Part shown: positions 16,875-26,216 of the stretch, piece after piece
Layout: each line of letters begins with the position of its first letter
Position numbering within the stretch: position 1 is the first letter of the stretch
NCBI GenBank assembly: GCA_021287165.1
Contig: JAJTAY010000036.1
Span: forward strand, 1-57,683
Direction of reading: 5' to 3'
DNA from: Bacteroidia bacterium
Lineage (GTDB): Bacteria; Bacteroidota; Bacteroidia; Bacteroidales; F082
Length of the DNA: 57,683 bases
Translations under genes and position numbers: made by a program
Notes under the pieces: generated by a model
Databases searched by the model: none
Told to the model about the DNA's origin: nothing
What the model saw: the letters and a program-made list of their open reading frames with translations, nothing else

Positions 16875-17927
16875 ATGAATAAAAAAATAACACTGGCCGA
16901 TGTTGCCAAAAGTCTGGGAATTTCCAAAACCGTTGTATCACTGGTTATCAATGGCAAGGGCGATCATCACGGCATAAGCAAGGAAACACAGCGCAGGGTA
17001 AGAGAAAGGATTGATGAACTTAACTATACGCCCAATCAGCTTGCAAGAGGTTTTCGCACCGGACGAACCCATACGTTGGGGCTTATTGTATCGGACATCT
17101 CCAACCATTTCTATGCCCAACTTGCCCGCTATATTGAAGATCTGGCCTGGAGTTGCGGCTACACCCTTGTAACCTGCAGCACCGATGAAAAGATAGAGAA
17201 AGAGGTCAGGCAAATCGAATTGTTGCTCGATCGTAAGGTGGATGGGTTGATAATTTCATCCTCGCAGCAGTCGGCCGGGATGTTCAACCGCTTATTTGAG
17301 CAGGGAAAGGCACATGTGCTCATCGACCGCGTATTCGACAATATGCTCTCGCCCGCTGTTTCGGTCGATAATTATGAGGGCGGATACCAGGCGGCTCTGC
17401 ATCTCGCGGCTCAGGGTGCTGTGTCTCCTGCCATCTTTGGTATAGGTCCTGAGCATATTTCCACACTGGTTCATCGCGCTGAAGGTTTTGCAGCCGGGCT
17501 AAGGGATGCCGGCCTTTATATCGATTTACAAAACCACTTCAAGGCCCCGTTCGACGGTTTGGAAGAGGCGATAGCTGCCAGGCTCGAGGCCTACCATAAC
17601 ACCCATGCCATGCCTGACGCTATTTTTACCCTTAACAACAATATTACGACATTTTGCCTGAAACACTTGCAGCGACTGGGATACAGTGTTCCCGAACAGC
17701 TGATTCTGATGGGCTTCGACGATGCTGCATGGTTTGCATTTACACGACCTACCGTTACTGTTGTTGCGCAGCCTGTTGCAGTGATAGCCGAGCGGGCATT
17801 CAGCCTGCTTATGCAACAGATATCGGCAACGCCTTCAGGCACTCAGGTTCACGAAGTGTTGCCTGTTGCGCTGATTAAAAGGCTTTCGACGGCGAGGTCT
17901 GCACCTGTGCTGGCAATTGAAGACTAA
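16875..17927 (+). CDS. LacI family transcriptional regulator
   Basis: This 350-residue repressor has an N-terminal helix-turn-helix (residues 3-25, ITLADVAKSLGISKTVVSLVIN), the hinge helix region ending in NQLARGFRTGRT, and a periplasmic-binding-protein-like effector domain (about 62-335, starting HTLGLIVSDISNHF). It lies 12 bases after the GH92 gene on the same strand, so it is co-transcribed with it, and a LacI-type palindrome sits in the promoter of that transcript. It most likely represses the mannosidase operon until a sugar binds; the inducer is unknown. Confidence 0.92.
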   Translation: MNKKITLADVAKSLGISKTVVSLVINGKGDHHGISKETQRRVRERIDELNYTPNQLARGFRTGRTHTLGLIVSDISNHFYAQLARYIEDLAWSCGYTLVTCSTDEKIEKEVRQIELLLDRKVDGLIISSSQQSAGMFNRLFEQGKAHVLIDRVFDNMLSPAVSVDNYEGGYQAALHLAAQGAVSPAIFGIGPEHISTLVHRAEGFAAGLRDAGLYIDLQNHFKAPFDGLEEAIAARLEAYHNTHAMPDAIFTLNNNITTFCLKHLQRLGYSVPEQLILMGFDDAAWFAFTRPTVTVVAQPVAVIAERAFSLLMQQISATPSGTQVHEVLPVALIKRLSTARSAPVLAIED

Positions 17928-17984
17928 TATTATTCAGTTAGAATTTTTTGCGTAGGATTTTGTAGCATTAGAGCGCAACGAAAA

Positions 17985-19487
17985 TCACTTTTGCAATACA
18001 ATCCTGAAAGTAGTGCCTTCGTTGATGGCAGAAGCTTTCACGAAAATTTTTCCCCTGTGGTATCCTGTGATGATTCGTCTGGCTAGCGACAGACCAAGAC
18101 CCCAGCCACGTTTTTTGCTGGTATAACCTGGTTGGAAAATACTCCTGAAGGCTGACTTGGGAATGCCTTTGCCCGTGTCGGACACATCGATGATTACTTT
18201 TGAGGGTTCGTCGAATACTTCAATCACGATGCTGCCCTGGCCGTCCATGGCATCGATGGCATTTTTGCAAAGGTTTTCGATAACCCATTGAAAAAGCGTT
18301 TCGTTCAATGGCAGTACAATAGCTTGCGAGGGGGTTTTGAACTGATAGGATATCTTTTTCGAAGTTCTGACTTTCAGGTAGTTGATGGTTTCTTCGATGG
18401 TCTTGATCAGGTCGGTGGGTTGCAGCACGGCATCGGAACCAATTTTAGAAAAGCGTTCGGTTATGGTTTCGAGCCGGTGAATGTCTTTCTCCATTTCGGC
18501 TGTGCCCTCAAAGTCGTCGTGTTGCATACGCAGCAATTCGATCCAGGCCATGAGTGACGACAGGGGAGTGCCAATCTGATGTGCGGTTTCTTTGGCCATG
18601 CCTGCCCACACCTGATTTTGTTCGGCCTTGCGGGCGTAGGAGAAGAGCAGATAGGCTATAAGGAGAAAAAGCGCGATGATGAGGATTTGAAGCAGCGGGA
18701 AATACTGCATCTTGAGCAACAGGGGCGAGCTGCGATAGAAAATATAGGTCTTGCCGTGGTCGAGGAAGGTGATTTGAATGGGGCTGTTTTCGGCTCTCAT
18801 GATCGCAATCTGCTCTGACCAAAACGAGGAATCGGCGCCCTGAGGCACTTCGAGGTTGCCGTGTTGAAGAATGTTCCGTTGGGTGCTGTCGGTAACGATA
18901 ACCGGTACACTCGACGAGTTGGAGGCCACATCGATGAGGAACGAACTGACCAGATCGTCGAGAACCCGCTTCAACTCGCTGAATATCAACGATTCTTTGT
19001 AGTACAGGTAATCAATTCGGTTGGGAGGAATACGAATAGGAATAGGTTCATACACTGCAAAAGCATCGGCAAGGCGACCTTCGATGCGGTCGTAGGTCTG
19101 AAATTCGTTTTCAAGGTTTTTCGAAAGCAGGATATTGCCTTCGGCATCGGCCACAATTACCGGGATGCTGGTATTCTGGCTGATGATTTCGAGGTAAAAG
19201 TTGAGGTCTTCGCTGGTTGAACCGTCGAGCAGGCGGCGATAGGCCTTGGCCAGCAGCTCGACCCGGCCTTTTTCCTGCAGCCTCAGTTCGCTGAAAAATT
19301 GTTCGGTATAACGCATCAGACTGGCCCTGCGCTCTACGGCATCGGCCCAAAGGCGCACCTGTTGACGCTCCTGATTGGCAAACTGGTTTACGAGGCTGTT
19401 GGTGTAATAAACCGAGCTGCCGATGATGAACAAGGCCACCAGCGCCAGCACAATTTTCCAACGTTTTTTTCGGGTGTAGAGGTTCAA
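17985..19487 (-). CDS. Orphan sensor histidine kinase
   Basis: This 500-residue kinase has a first membrane helix (about 11-30), a periplasmic sensor of about 230 residues, a second helix (263-284), then directly the dimerisation/phosphoacceptor helix with His 303 (KETAHQIGTPLSSL) and a HATPase domain with N box (IENLCKNAIDAM, Asn 405), G1 (DTGKGIP, from 437) and G2 (GWGLGLSLA, 461-469). No HAMP domain links membrane and kinase. No response regulator is adjacent on either side: its neighbours are the LacI gene (convergent) and an S9 peptidase (divergent). The signal is unknown. Confidence 0.9.
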   Translation of the reverse strand: MNLYTRKKRWKIVLALVALFIIGSSVYYTNSLVNQFANQERQQVRLWADAVERRASLMRYTEQFFSELRLQEKGRVELLAKAYRRLLDGSTSEDLNFYLEIISQNTSIPVIVADAEGNILLSKNLENEFQTYDRIEGRLADAFAVYEPIPIRIPPNRIDYLYYKESLIFSELKRVLDDLVSSFLIDVASNSSSVPVIVTDSTQRNILQHGNLEVPQGADSSFWSEQIAIMRAENSPIQITFLDHGKTYIFYRSSPLLLKMQYFPLLQILIIALFLLIAYLLFSYARKAEQNQVWAGMAKETAHQIGTPLSSLMAWIELLRMQHDDFEGTAEMEKDIHRLETITERFSKIGSDAVLQPTDLIKTIEETINYLKVRTSKKISYQFKTPSQAIVLPLNETLFQWVIENLCKNAIDAMDGQGSIVIEVFDEPSKVIIDVSDTGKGIPKSAFRSIFQPGYTSKKRGWGLGLSLARRIITGYHRGKIFVKASAINEGTTFRIVLQK

Positions 19488-19644
19488 CCTTAAATACTTT
19501 TACCTGACAAACGATGTTTTTCCCTGTAAAAGTATGCATTCCGGCCGGTTTGCAACTATAGCCGTATTTTTGGGTCATTAGGCAGGGCCTGTATCGAAGG
19601 TCTGTCAAAAAGATATTGTTTCATTAAACACAAAACTATCCCCT

Positions 19645-21549
19645 ATGAAATTTCGTTATCTGGTTTTCACCGGCCTGATTTTCATGGCCACAAATCTTTT
19701 TTCGCTTATGGCATATGCTCAACAATCCGGCCGTCCGCCGTTGATTCCGCTCGAAGACTTTTTCCGCAATCCTGAGCGTACATCCTTCAATATCAGCCCC
19801 GACGGAAAGTTTATCTCATTTCTTGCGCCTTACGAAAATCGCATGAACATCCATGTTCAGGCTGTTGGAAGTAATAAGGTAACGCGCCTGACATCGGAAA
19901 CCGATCGCGATATTGCAGGATATTTCTGGGCCAACAACAAACGCCTTCTCTATCTGAAGGACAATGGCGGCGACGAAAACTTTGCCCTTTACGGTGTTGA
20001 TCTCAACGGTAAGAACCCACGCTGCCTCACCTGCTTCGAAAAAGTACGCACACAAATTATCGACGACCTCGAAGATCAGCCGGACTTTGTGATCGTCGGA
20101 CTAAATAAGCGCAGCCCAATGGTGTTCGACCCCTACAGGCTGAACATCGTAACCGGCGAAATGACTATGCTGGCCGAAAATCCGGGCAATATTCAGGGCT
20201 GGATGACCGACCACGAAGGTAAGCTGCGCGTAGCCACCGCCATTGTTGACGGCGTTAATACTCAGTTGCTTTACCGCAGCGACGAATCGCAGGAGTTCAG
20301 GCCTATACTCACCACCAGCTTTAAAGAATCGGTGAGCCCGGCCTTTTTCACCTTCGACAACAAAAAACTGTATGCCACCTCCAACCTCGGACGTGATAAA
20401 TCGGCAGCCGTGGTTTTCGACCCCGAAACGGCAACCGAAACAGAGATTCTTTATCAGAACGACACTTACGATCTAAGCAGCATCAGCTACTCCCGGAAGC
20501 GCAAAGTGATTACCGCAGCCAGCTTTGTTTCGTGGAAGCGCGAACGTCATTTTTTCGATGAGCAAACCAAAAAGCTCTTCCAGCGTCTGGAGCAATTGCT
20601 GCCCGGCTACGAAATTTCGCTTTCGGCCAGCGACAAAAGCGAAACCGTTTACATTGTGCGCACCTACAGCGACCGCTCGCTTGGCTCGTATTACACTTAT
20701 GACAGCAACAAGGACAAGCTGACCAAAATACAGGAAGTAAGCCCATGGCTCAACGAAGACCACATGGCCGAGATCAAACCGGTGAGCTATCGTGCCCGCG
20801 ACGGTTTCATCATCCATGGCTATTTGACCCTGCCCAAAGGTGTTGAACCAAAAAATCTTCCGGTGGTGGTCAATCCACACGGCGGCCCCTGGGCGCGCGA
20901 CAACTGGGGCTTCAACCCCGAGGTTCAGTTTCTGGCCAACAGGGGTTATGCTGTATTGCAGATGAATTTCCGTGGTTCGACGGGTTATGGCCGTGCTTTC
21001 CTGGAGGCCGGTTTCCGCCAGTGGGGCCTCAGCATGCAGACCGACATAACCGACGGCGTTTACTGGCTTATCCTTCAGGGCATAGCCGATCCCAAACGCA
21101 TTGCAATATATGGCGCCAGCTACGGCGGCTATGCCACATTGCAGGGTCTGGTGGCCGATCCTTTGCTCTATGCAGCAGGGGTGGATTATGTAGGCGTTTC
21201 GAACCTGTTCACCTTTATGAAAACCATCCCGCCCTATTGGAAACCTATGCTCGACATGATGTACGAAATGGTAGGTAATCCTGAAAGTGATAAGGCACAG
21301 TTCGAGGCTACCTCGCCGGCCCTCAATGCCGACCGCATAGTGGCACCGCTGTTTGTGGCACAAGGCGCCAAAGACCCGCGTGTGAACATAGCCGAATCGG
21401 ATCAGATTGTCGAAGCTCTGCGCAAGCGCGGTGTTGACGTGGAATACATGGTTAAGGAAAACGAAGGCCACGGATTCCGTAATGAGGAAAACCGCTTCGA
21501 CTTTTACAGGGCTATGGAGCGTTTCCTGGACAAGCACCTGAAGAATTAA
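19645..21549 (+). CDS. S9 family serine peptidase (prolyl oligopeptidase type)
   Basis: This 634-residue exported peptidase has a signal peptide (cleavage near AYA-QQ, residue 25), a beta-propeller-like N-terminal half (about 45-380) and an alpha/beta-hydrolase C-terminal half. The catalytic triad is visible: Ser 492 in GASYGGYA, Asp 577 in GAKDPRV and His 609 in NEGHGF. Such enzymes cleave small peptides, often after Pro or as acylaminoacyl/dipeptidyl peptidases; specificity is not readable. It stands alone, divergent from the histidine kinase and convergent with the Omp85-like gene, and is followed by a strong bidirectional terminator. Confidence 0.93.
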   Translation: MKFRYLVFTGLIFMATNLFSLMAYAQQSGRPPLIPLEDFFRNPERTSFNISPDGKFISFLAPYENRMNIHVQAVGSNKVTRLTSETDRDIAGYFWANNKRLLYLKDNGGDENFALYGVDLNGKNPRCLTCFEKVRTQIIDDLEDQPDFVIVGLNKRSPMVFDPYRLNIVTGEMTMLAENPGNIQGWMTDHEGKLRVATAIVDGVNTQLLYRSDESQEFRPILTTSFKESVSPAFFTFDNKKLYATSNLGRDKSAAVVFDPETATETEILYQNDTYDLSSISYSRKRKVITAASFVSWKRERHFFDEQTKKLFQRLEQLLPGYEISLSASDKSETVYIVRTYSDRSLGSYYTYDSNKDKLTKIQEVSPWLNEDHMAEIKPVSYRARDGFIIHGYLTLPKGVEPKNLPVVVNPHGGPWARDNWGFNPEVQFLANRGYAVLQMNFRGSTGYGRAFLEAGFRQWGLSMQTDITDGVYWLILQGIADPKRIAIYGASYGGYATLQGLVADPLLYAAGVDYVGVSNLFTFMKTIPPYWKPMLDMMYEMVGNPESDKAQFEATSPALNADRIVAPLFVAQGAKDPRVNIAESDQIVEALRKRGVDVEYMVKENEGHGFRNEENRFDFYRAMERFLDKHLKN

Positions 21550-21640
21550 AATTCAAAGATTCAAGATTTGAAATATTGTGCTGGAATTGTGGCTTGAGGC
21601 TTAAGGAGATAGTACCGGCCAATAACAAGACCTGCCACAT

Positions 21641-21673
21641 AAAAAAGGCTGCCATAGACCGGCAGCCTTTTTT
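21641..21673. terminator. Bidirectional rho-independent terminator
   Basis: A perfect 13-bp inverted repeat (AAAAAAGGCTGCC / GGCAGCCTTTTTT) with a 7-base loop gives a G+C stem followed by a T-run on both strands. It lies between the convergent S9 peptidase and Omp85-like genes. Confidence 0.88.
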
Positions 21674-21690
21674 GCATGTTATAAATACTT

Positions 21691-23064
21691 TTAAAACAGG
21701 TAGTTAAGGCCAATATACATACCGCCTTTGCCATCGCGTTTGTCGAGGGCTCGGCCATAGTCGATCGCTACGATGAAGTTTTCGTTAAGCACAAAACGTA
21801 GGCCCGCGCCTGCCGTGCTGTGCAAGCCTTCATCCTCGCCGCTGAAAAACTCCGATTTGTTGTAGGTCTTTCCACCTATGACAAAGGTATTTGGCACCCC
21901 CGAAAGGTCGAGGTCCATTTTCTGAACCACGCGGCCTGCATCGGCAAAGACGTTGAGGCCGAGATAGAAGTTCTGGTTGAGGATATGCGTGCGGAATACC
22001 TTCCAGCGGAATTCGGCATTGGCAAAAGCAGCGCCGTCGCCTACCACGCGGTTGCGAACCACCCCGCGAAGCGATTTCGATCCGCCCAACCCGTCGATGT
22101 TCGAGCTGTTGTTGAAAGAGTTAATCACATAAGGCTGGATAAAGAAGGGGGCTTTTCCGGCAATGGTACCCTGATAGTTGAGACGGTAAACAAACGAAAG
22201 CTTGTCTTCCACGAGTGTAAAATACTGGCGGTGTGTTGCCGAGAACTTTGCGAAACCGAAATCGCCGTTGCCGAGGAATGAAGGTGCAGTAAGGAGCACC
22301 ACTTCCGACCACATGCCTTTCATGGGGTTAGGCTCGAAGTCGCGGGTGTCGTAAACCAAACCTACCTTGAGGTGATTGGCCCATCCGCCGTCCTTCTCGT
22401 TGGCTTTGATAACGCCCCAGTCCACATATTTTTGATACAGCCCGGGCACATCGGGCAATTGGTCGGCCGGGTCCTTGCCCTTGTTCAGGCGTTCAATATC
22501 AACCGGACCAATTTTATGGTTGAGTATCCCGGCGCCCACCACCCAGCGAAACTTGCTGTCGCCAAGCTTTCCCTGAAAGTCGGCCGTGGCTTTGAAGGTA
22601 TTGCGCTCATGGCGGTAAAACATACGGCTGATGTAAGCCGGGTCGTCCGTAGTTTGCCATTCTTTGTTGAACACGGCTTCATAGCCATTGAAACCATAAA
22701 AGTCGAGCGCTTTTTCGGTCAGATAACTCACATCAACCGTGGTGCGGATTTTTGGGATAAGGTGCTCTGAATCAATAAAAAAACGATTGATACCGCTGCC
22801 TTTGGTGTAGCGCGACACCTCGGCATATACCGAATGCATGTATTTGGGGTAGGTGCTGCCGTCGCCGAAATAAAACAGATTGACAAGCGCTCCGTATTGA
22901 AACCCGAGGTCGGTATTGTAGGAAACGGCCGGCAGCGCACCGAAGGTCCATCCCGTTTTAACTTTCGTCGAGGCTTCTTTGTTGGTTTCGTTGGCTTCCT
23001 GAGCCATACCCAGCTGAACCGAAAGAATCAGAAAGAGGGCAATAAGATTGGTTTTCAGTTTCAT
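21691..23064 (-). CDS. Omp85/BamA-like outer-membrane barrel protein
   Basis: This 457-residue protein starts at ATG 23064, which gives the signal MKLKTNLIALFLILSVQLGMAQ. The mature part is a predicted beta-barrel with amphipathic strands and the Omp85 hallmark SLRGVVRNRVVGD (R-G-x-x-R type motif, about residue 350), ending in YIGLNYLF with a C-terminal Phe. There is no POTRA-sized N-terminal region, so it is a short bacterial surface antigen-type protein rather than BamA. It may act as an autonomous outer-membrane channel, or partner a periplasmic protein. No neighbour points to a substrate. Confidence 0.8.
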   Translation of the reverse strand: MKLKTNLIALFLILSVQLGMAQEANETNKEASTKVKTGWTFGALPAVSYNTDLGFQYGALVNLFYFGDGSTYPKYMHSVYAEVSRYTKGSGINRFFIDSEHLIPKIRTTVDVSYLTEKALDFYGFNGYEAVFNKEWQTTDDPAYISRMFYRHERNTFKATADFQGKLGDSKFRWVVGAGILNHKIGPVDIERLNKGKDPADQLPDVPGLYQKYVDWGVIKANEKDGGWANHLKVGLVYDTRDFEPNPMKGMWSEVVLLTAPSFLGNGDFGFAKFSATHRQYFTLVEDKLSFVYRLNYQGTIAGKAPFFIQPYVINSFNNSSNIDGLGGSKSLRGVVRNRVVGDGAAFANAEFRWKVFRTHILNQNFYLGLNVFADAGRVVQKMDLDLSGVPNTFVIGGKTYNKSEFFSGEDEGLHSTAGAGLRFVLNENFIVAIDYGRALDKRDGKGGMYIGLNYLF

Positions 23065-23083
23065 AAAGGTTGCTTTTGTCTGG

Positions 23084-23114
23084 CAAATATAAGGAGGCAA
23101 TGCAATTTTACAAG
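23084..23114 (-). promoter_or_regulatory. Possible promoter of the Omp85-like gene
   Basis: On the minus strand TATATTTG (23091-23084) matches the -7 consensus, with CTTG (23114-23111) as a near -33 element and a 19-base spacer. It lies 20 bases upstream of the ATG. Confidence 0.38.
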
Positions 23115-23320
23115 CAATGGCAAAAAATGAGTTCAAGCCCTGATGCGGGAGCTATTTTTGAGATGGTGGTGAAATGAGTTTTTTTTTGATGAAACACTTA
23201 CGATCATTGATAATCTGGTAAATCAGAATACCGTAAAACTCAAAGAAACCATGGGAGAGCAAGTAATTATACAGTCCTGTACCCTCGTTGTAGCAACGTT
23301 ACATAACATTCACTTTTTTA

Positions 23321-23328
23321 TATTTTTG
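23321..23328 (+). promoter_or_regulatory. Possible -7 element of the GH3-LysE operon
   Basis: TATTTTTG matches TAnnTTTG, 26 bases before the GH3 ATG, in a 290-base gene-free stretch. The -33 position (near 23298) is a poor match. Confidence 0.35.
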
Positions 23329-23354
23329 CACGGCTTAATGAAAACCAGAACAAA

Positions 23355-24902
23355 ATGCCAATACTTGGTGCTTTAATTAAAAAGGCTTACGAGCTTCGGC
23401 ATATGCCGGTAGAAATGAAGATCAGCCGGCTTAAGCCTGTTGATGCCCAGAAAAAGGAACTGCGCAAGCTTTTACGAAAGGCACAGTTTACAGCTTTTGG
23501 AGAGCATTATGGATTTGAGGATATACTGGAAAGCCGTGATCTGGCTTCTGCTTTTCGGAATGCGGTGCCTGTTTTCGACTACAACAGCATGTATAAGCAG
23601 TGGTGGTACAGGGCACTCAACGGAGAGTCGTACGTAAGCTGGCCCGGCAGGGTAAAATATTTTGCACTCAGTTCTGGCACCTCCGAGGCCTCGAGCAAGC
23701 ATATCCCCATCACTCAGGAAATGCTAAACAGCATCAAAAAGGCCAGCATTCGACAGCTGGTTTCGTCTGCCAAATACAATTTCCCTACGCATTTTTACGA
23801 GAAAGGCATGCTGATGATCGGTGGAAGCACCCATCTGCAATACAACGGCACCTATTTTGCCGGCGACCTTTCGGGCATTACCGCAGCAAACATTCCTTTC
23901 TGGTTCGAGCATTTCTACAAGCCGGGCCGCCGTATTTCGCGCACATCCGACTGGGCCACCAAGCTCAACGAGCTGGTAAAAAAAGCTCCCAGTTGGGATA
24001 TCGGGGTTATTGTGGGAGTGCCGGCATGGGTACAAATCCTGATCGAGCGCATTATCGAAGAGTACAAGCTCAATACCATTCACGATATCTGGCCCAACCT
24101 CACTGTTTATGTGCACAGTGGCGTTTCGTTTGCACCCTACGAAAAGAGTTTTGAAAAACTATTTGGCAAGCCTGTAATCTACTCCGAAAGCTATCTGGCT
24201 TCGGAAGGCTATATTGCCTATCAGACACGACTTGACAGGCGCATCATGCAGCTGATTGTCGATAATGGTATTTACTACGAATTTATCCCATTCAACGAGA
24301 ATAACTTCGACGACGAGGGCAATTTGCGCGAAAATCCAGAAACCCTGCATCTGGGCGAAGTGGAAAATGATGTGGAGTATGCCCTTTTGCTGTCGACCAA
24401 TGCCGGCGCCTGGCGCTACCTCATCGGCGACACCATCAAATTTACCGATGCACGCAACTGCGAGCTGATTATCACCGGCCGCACCAAACAATTCCTCAGC
24501 CTTGCCGGGGAGCATCTTTCGGTCGAGAATATGTCGCGCGCCATCGAAATGCTTCAGGATGAGTTCAATATTGTGGTCAAGGAGTTTACCGTAACGGGTT
24601 TCCGGCACGGTTCGATGTTTGCTCACCGCTGGTATCTGGGAACCGATCAAACTATTAACCCCAAACTGGCTGCCAGCAAGATAGATGAATATCTGTGCAA
24701 ACTCAACGATGACTACATGGTTGAGCGCACCGAAGCCATTACCGATGTTTTTTGTGAAGTGTTGCCATCTCAGGTTTTTTATGATTATATGAAAATGCTC
24801 GGCAAAGAGGGCAGCGCCAATAAGTTTCCGAGGGTACTCAAAGGTCAGCGTCACGAACAATGGGTTGATTATCTCCGTTCCAAAGCCCTTTCTTCGCACT
24901 AA
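23355..24902 (+). CDS. GH3 auxin-responsive promoter family protein (acyl-acid amide synthetase-like)
   Basis: This 515-residue protein belongs to the adenylating GH3 family, whose plant members join carboxylic acids to amino acids through an acyl-AMP. The ATP-binding motif LSSGTSEASSKHIPI (about residue 105) and the later GDTIKFTDARNCELIITGRTKQFLSLAGEH stretch (hinge and C-terminal domain) are characteristic. Bacterial members occur in many Bacteroidetes, with substrates not known to me. The LysE-type exporter begins 24 bases downstream on the same strand, so synthesis and export of an acyl-amino acid or similar conjugate is a testable idea. Confidence 0.85.
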   Translation: MPILGALIKKAYELRHMPVEMKISRLKPVDAQKKELRKLLRKAQFTAFGEHYGFEDILESRDLASAFRNAVPVFDYNSMYKQWWYRALNGESYVSWPGRVKYFALSSGTSEASSKHIPITQEMLNSIKKASIRQLVSSAKYNFPTHFYEKGMLMIGGSTHLQYNGTYFAGDLSGITAANIPFWFEHFYKPGRRISRTSDWATKLNELVKKAPSWDIGVIVGVPAWVQILIERIIEEYKLNTIHDIWPNLTVYVHSGVSFAPYEKSFEKLFGKPVIYSESYLASEGYIAYQTRLDRRIMQLIVDNGIYYEFIPFNENNFDDEGNLRENPETLHLGEVENDVEYALLLSTNAGAWRYLIGDTIKFTDARNCELIITGRTKQFLSLAGEHLSVENMSRAIEMLQDEFNIVVKEFTVTGFRHGSMFAHRWYLGTDQTINPKLAASKIDEYLCKLNDDYMVERTEAITDVFCEVLPSQVFYDYMKMLGKEGSANKFPRVLKGQRHEQWVDYLRSKALSSH

Positions 24903-24926
24903 TTCACAATACCCTACCAGAACATT

Positions 24927-25571
24927 ATGGGGGCAATTATAGGCGAAGGAATCCTGCTTGGGCTCACTCTGGCTACATTTTTTGGTTTGGGGCCAGCGTT
25001 TTTCGCGCTGGTGCAAACCAGCATACATCGCGGACTTCTGCCGGCAGCCATTCTGGCTTTCGGTATCTTCCTCTGCGATGTGCTCATGGTATTTCTTTGC
25101 CTTGTGGGAGCTGTTCAAATCATCACCGAACCAAGTAATCAGCTTTGGTTTGGAATTGCCAGCGGCGTGATTCTGATTATTTTCGGACTGGTTACCTACA
25201 ACCGCAAACCTGTGCAAACCACAGGCGAAAACGACGAGGTGCTGGTGCCGGTGCAGCAACCCCGGCTGTTCACCTATTTTGCCAAAGGCTTTGTAATGAA
25301 CATTATAAATCCCTTTGTTTGGATTTTTTGGATAGGTGTGGTAGTGGGTATTTCGGCACGCTACGGAGGCCATGAAAAAGAGTTGAGGTGGTTTTTCTCG
25401 GGCACTTTGCTCACCGTATTGGTTACCGACCTGCTTAAAGCCTATGGGGCCTACAACATCAAAAGGTTACTCACACCATCAAAGATTCATCATCTAAACC
25501 GTGTGGCAGGCATCGGACTGATTGGGTTTGGCCTGTTTGTCATCGTACGCGTGGTGCTCGATTATATCTGA
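24927..25571 (+). CDS. LysE/RhtB family exporter
   Basis: This 214-residue inner-membrane protein has about six hydrophobic segments and the family N-terminal layout (LGLTLATFFGLGPAFFALVQTSIHRG), then a NIINPFVWIFWIG segment typical of LysE translocators. Members export amino acids or small derivatives, driven by the proton gradient. It is 24 bases downstream of the GH3 gene and so probably in its operon, which hints that its cargo is the GH3 product. The cargo is not known. Confidence 0.85.
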   Translation: MGAIIGEGILLGLTLATFFGLGPAFFALVQTSIHRGLLPAAILAFGIFLCDVLMVFLCLVGAVQIITEPSNQLWFGIASGVILIIFGLVTYNRKPVQTTGENDEVLVPVQQPRLFTYFAKGFVMNIINPFVWIFWIGVVVGISARYGGHEKELRWFFSGTLLTVLVTDLLKAYGAYNIKRLLTPSKIHHLNRVAGIGLIGFGLFVIVRVVLDYI

Positions 25572-25592
25572 CCATAATACATTCGCTTCAGT

Positions 25593-25627
25593 TTTGCACT
25601 TTGCTGATGCAAGTTTTGTTAGCTTTG
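25593..25627 (+). promoter_or_regulatory. Possible promoter of the HdeD-like gene
   Basis: TAGCTTTG (25620-25627) is a -7 match. TTTG occurs at 25593-25596 (23-base spacer) and at 25600-25603 (16-base spacer); neither spacing is ideal. Confidence 0.35.
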
Positions 25628-25655
25628 CTTCAGTCAACCGCAACACATTTATCCT

Positions 25656-26216
25656 ATGAATATTCTTGTACGCAACTGGTGGATTTATCTCCTTAACGGC
25701 GTTATTGCCTTGATTTACGGATTTTTGGCACTTTTTCTCCCGGCCCAAACTGTGGAGGCCATCGCCTGGTATGCCGGACTTGCCATTCTGCTTTTCGGGC
25801 TGGTGGTGCTTGTGGTAACCATCAACCGCATACGCGAAAAAATGCCATGGAAGCTGCTCATGCTGCAGGCCGTGCTTTACCTTGCCGCCGGTGCTACCAT
25901 CATGGTTTACACCCGGCAAACCCTTAGTCTTTTTGTTACCGTAATCGGGATATTGGCCTTAGTGGCCGGGGTTTTTCAGCTGATTGTGCTGGTCAACCTT
26001 GGCAACCGCTTCGAAGGCAAAAATCTGGGTTTGGCCAATGCTTTGCTAACCCTGTTGTTTGGGCTGCTGTTGCTGATAAATCCTTTCGCTTTCGCCCAGG
26101 CTGTCGTAATTCTAAGCGGAGTTGTTTCCTTGTTTGCCGGGGTGCTTCTGGTATGGTTCGGCTGGCAGCTCAGAAAGATTGATAAAGCCGAAAGCGTTAT
26201 TGATCAAGAGGTTTAA
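25656..26216 (+). CDS. HdeD-like DUF308 membrane protein
   Basis: This 186-residue protein has six predicted membrane helices in three similar hairpins (NWWIYLLNGVIALIYGFLAL, WYAGLAILLFGLVVLVVTI, LMLQAVLYLAAGATIM and onward), the DUF308/HdeD pattern, with a charged C-terminal tail. HdeD in enteric bacteria contributes to acid resistance at high cell density; the role here is unknown. The 3' end overlaps the convergent recJ gene by 20 bases, with no room for a terminator between them. Confidence 0.8.
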   Translation: MNILVRNWWIYLLNGVIALIYGFLALFLPAQTVEAIAWYAGLAILLFGLVVLVVTINRIREKMPWKLLMLQAVLYLAAGATIMVYTRQTLSLFVTVIGILALVAGVFQLIVLVNLGNRFEGKNLGLANALLTLLFGLLLLINPFAFAQAVVILSGVVSLFAGVLLVWFGWQLRKIDKAESVIDQEV

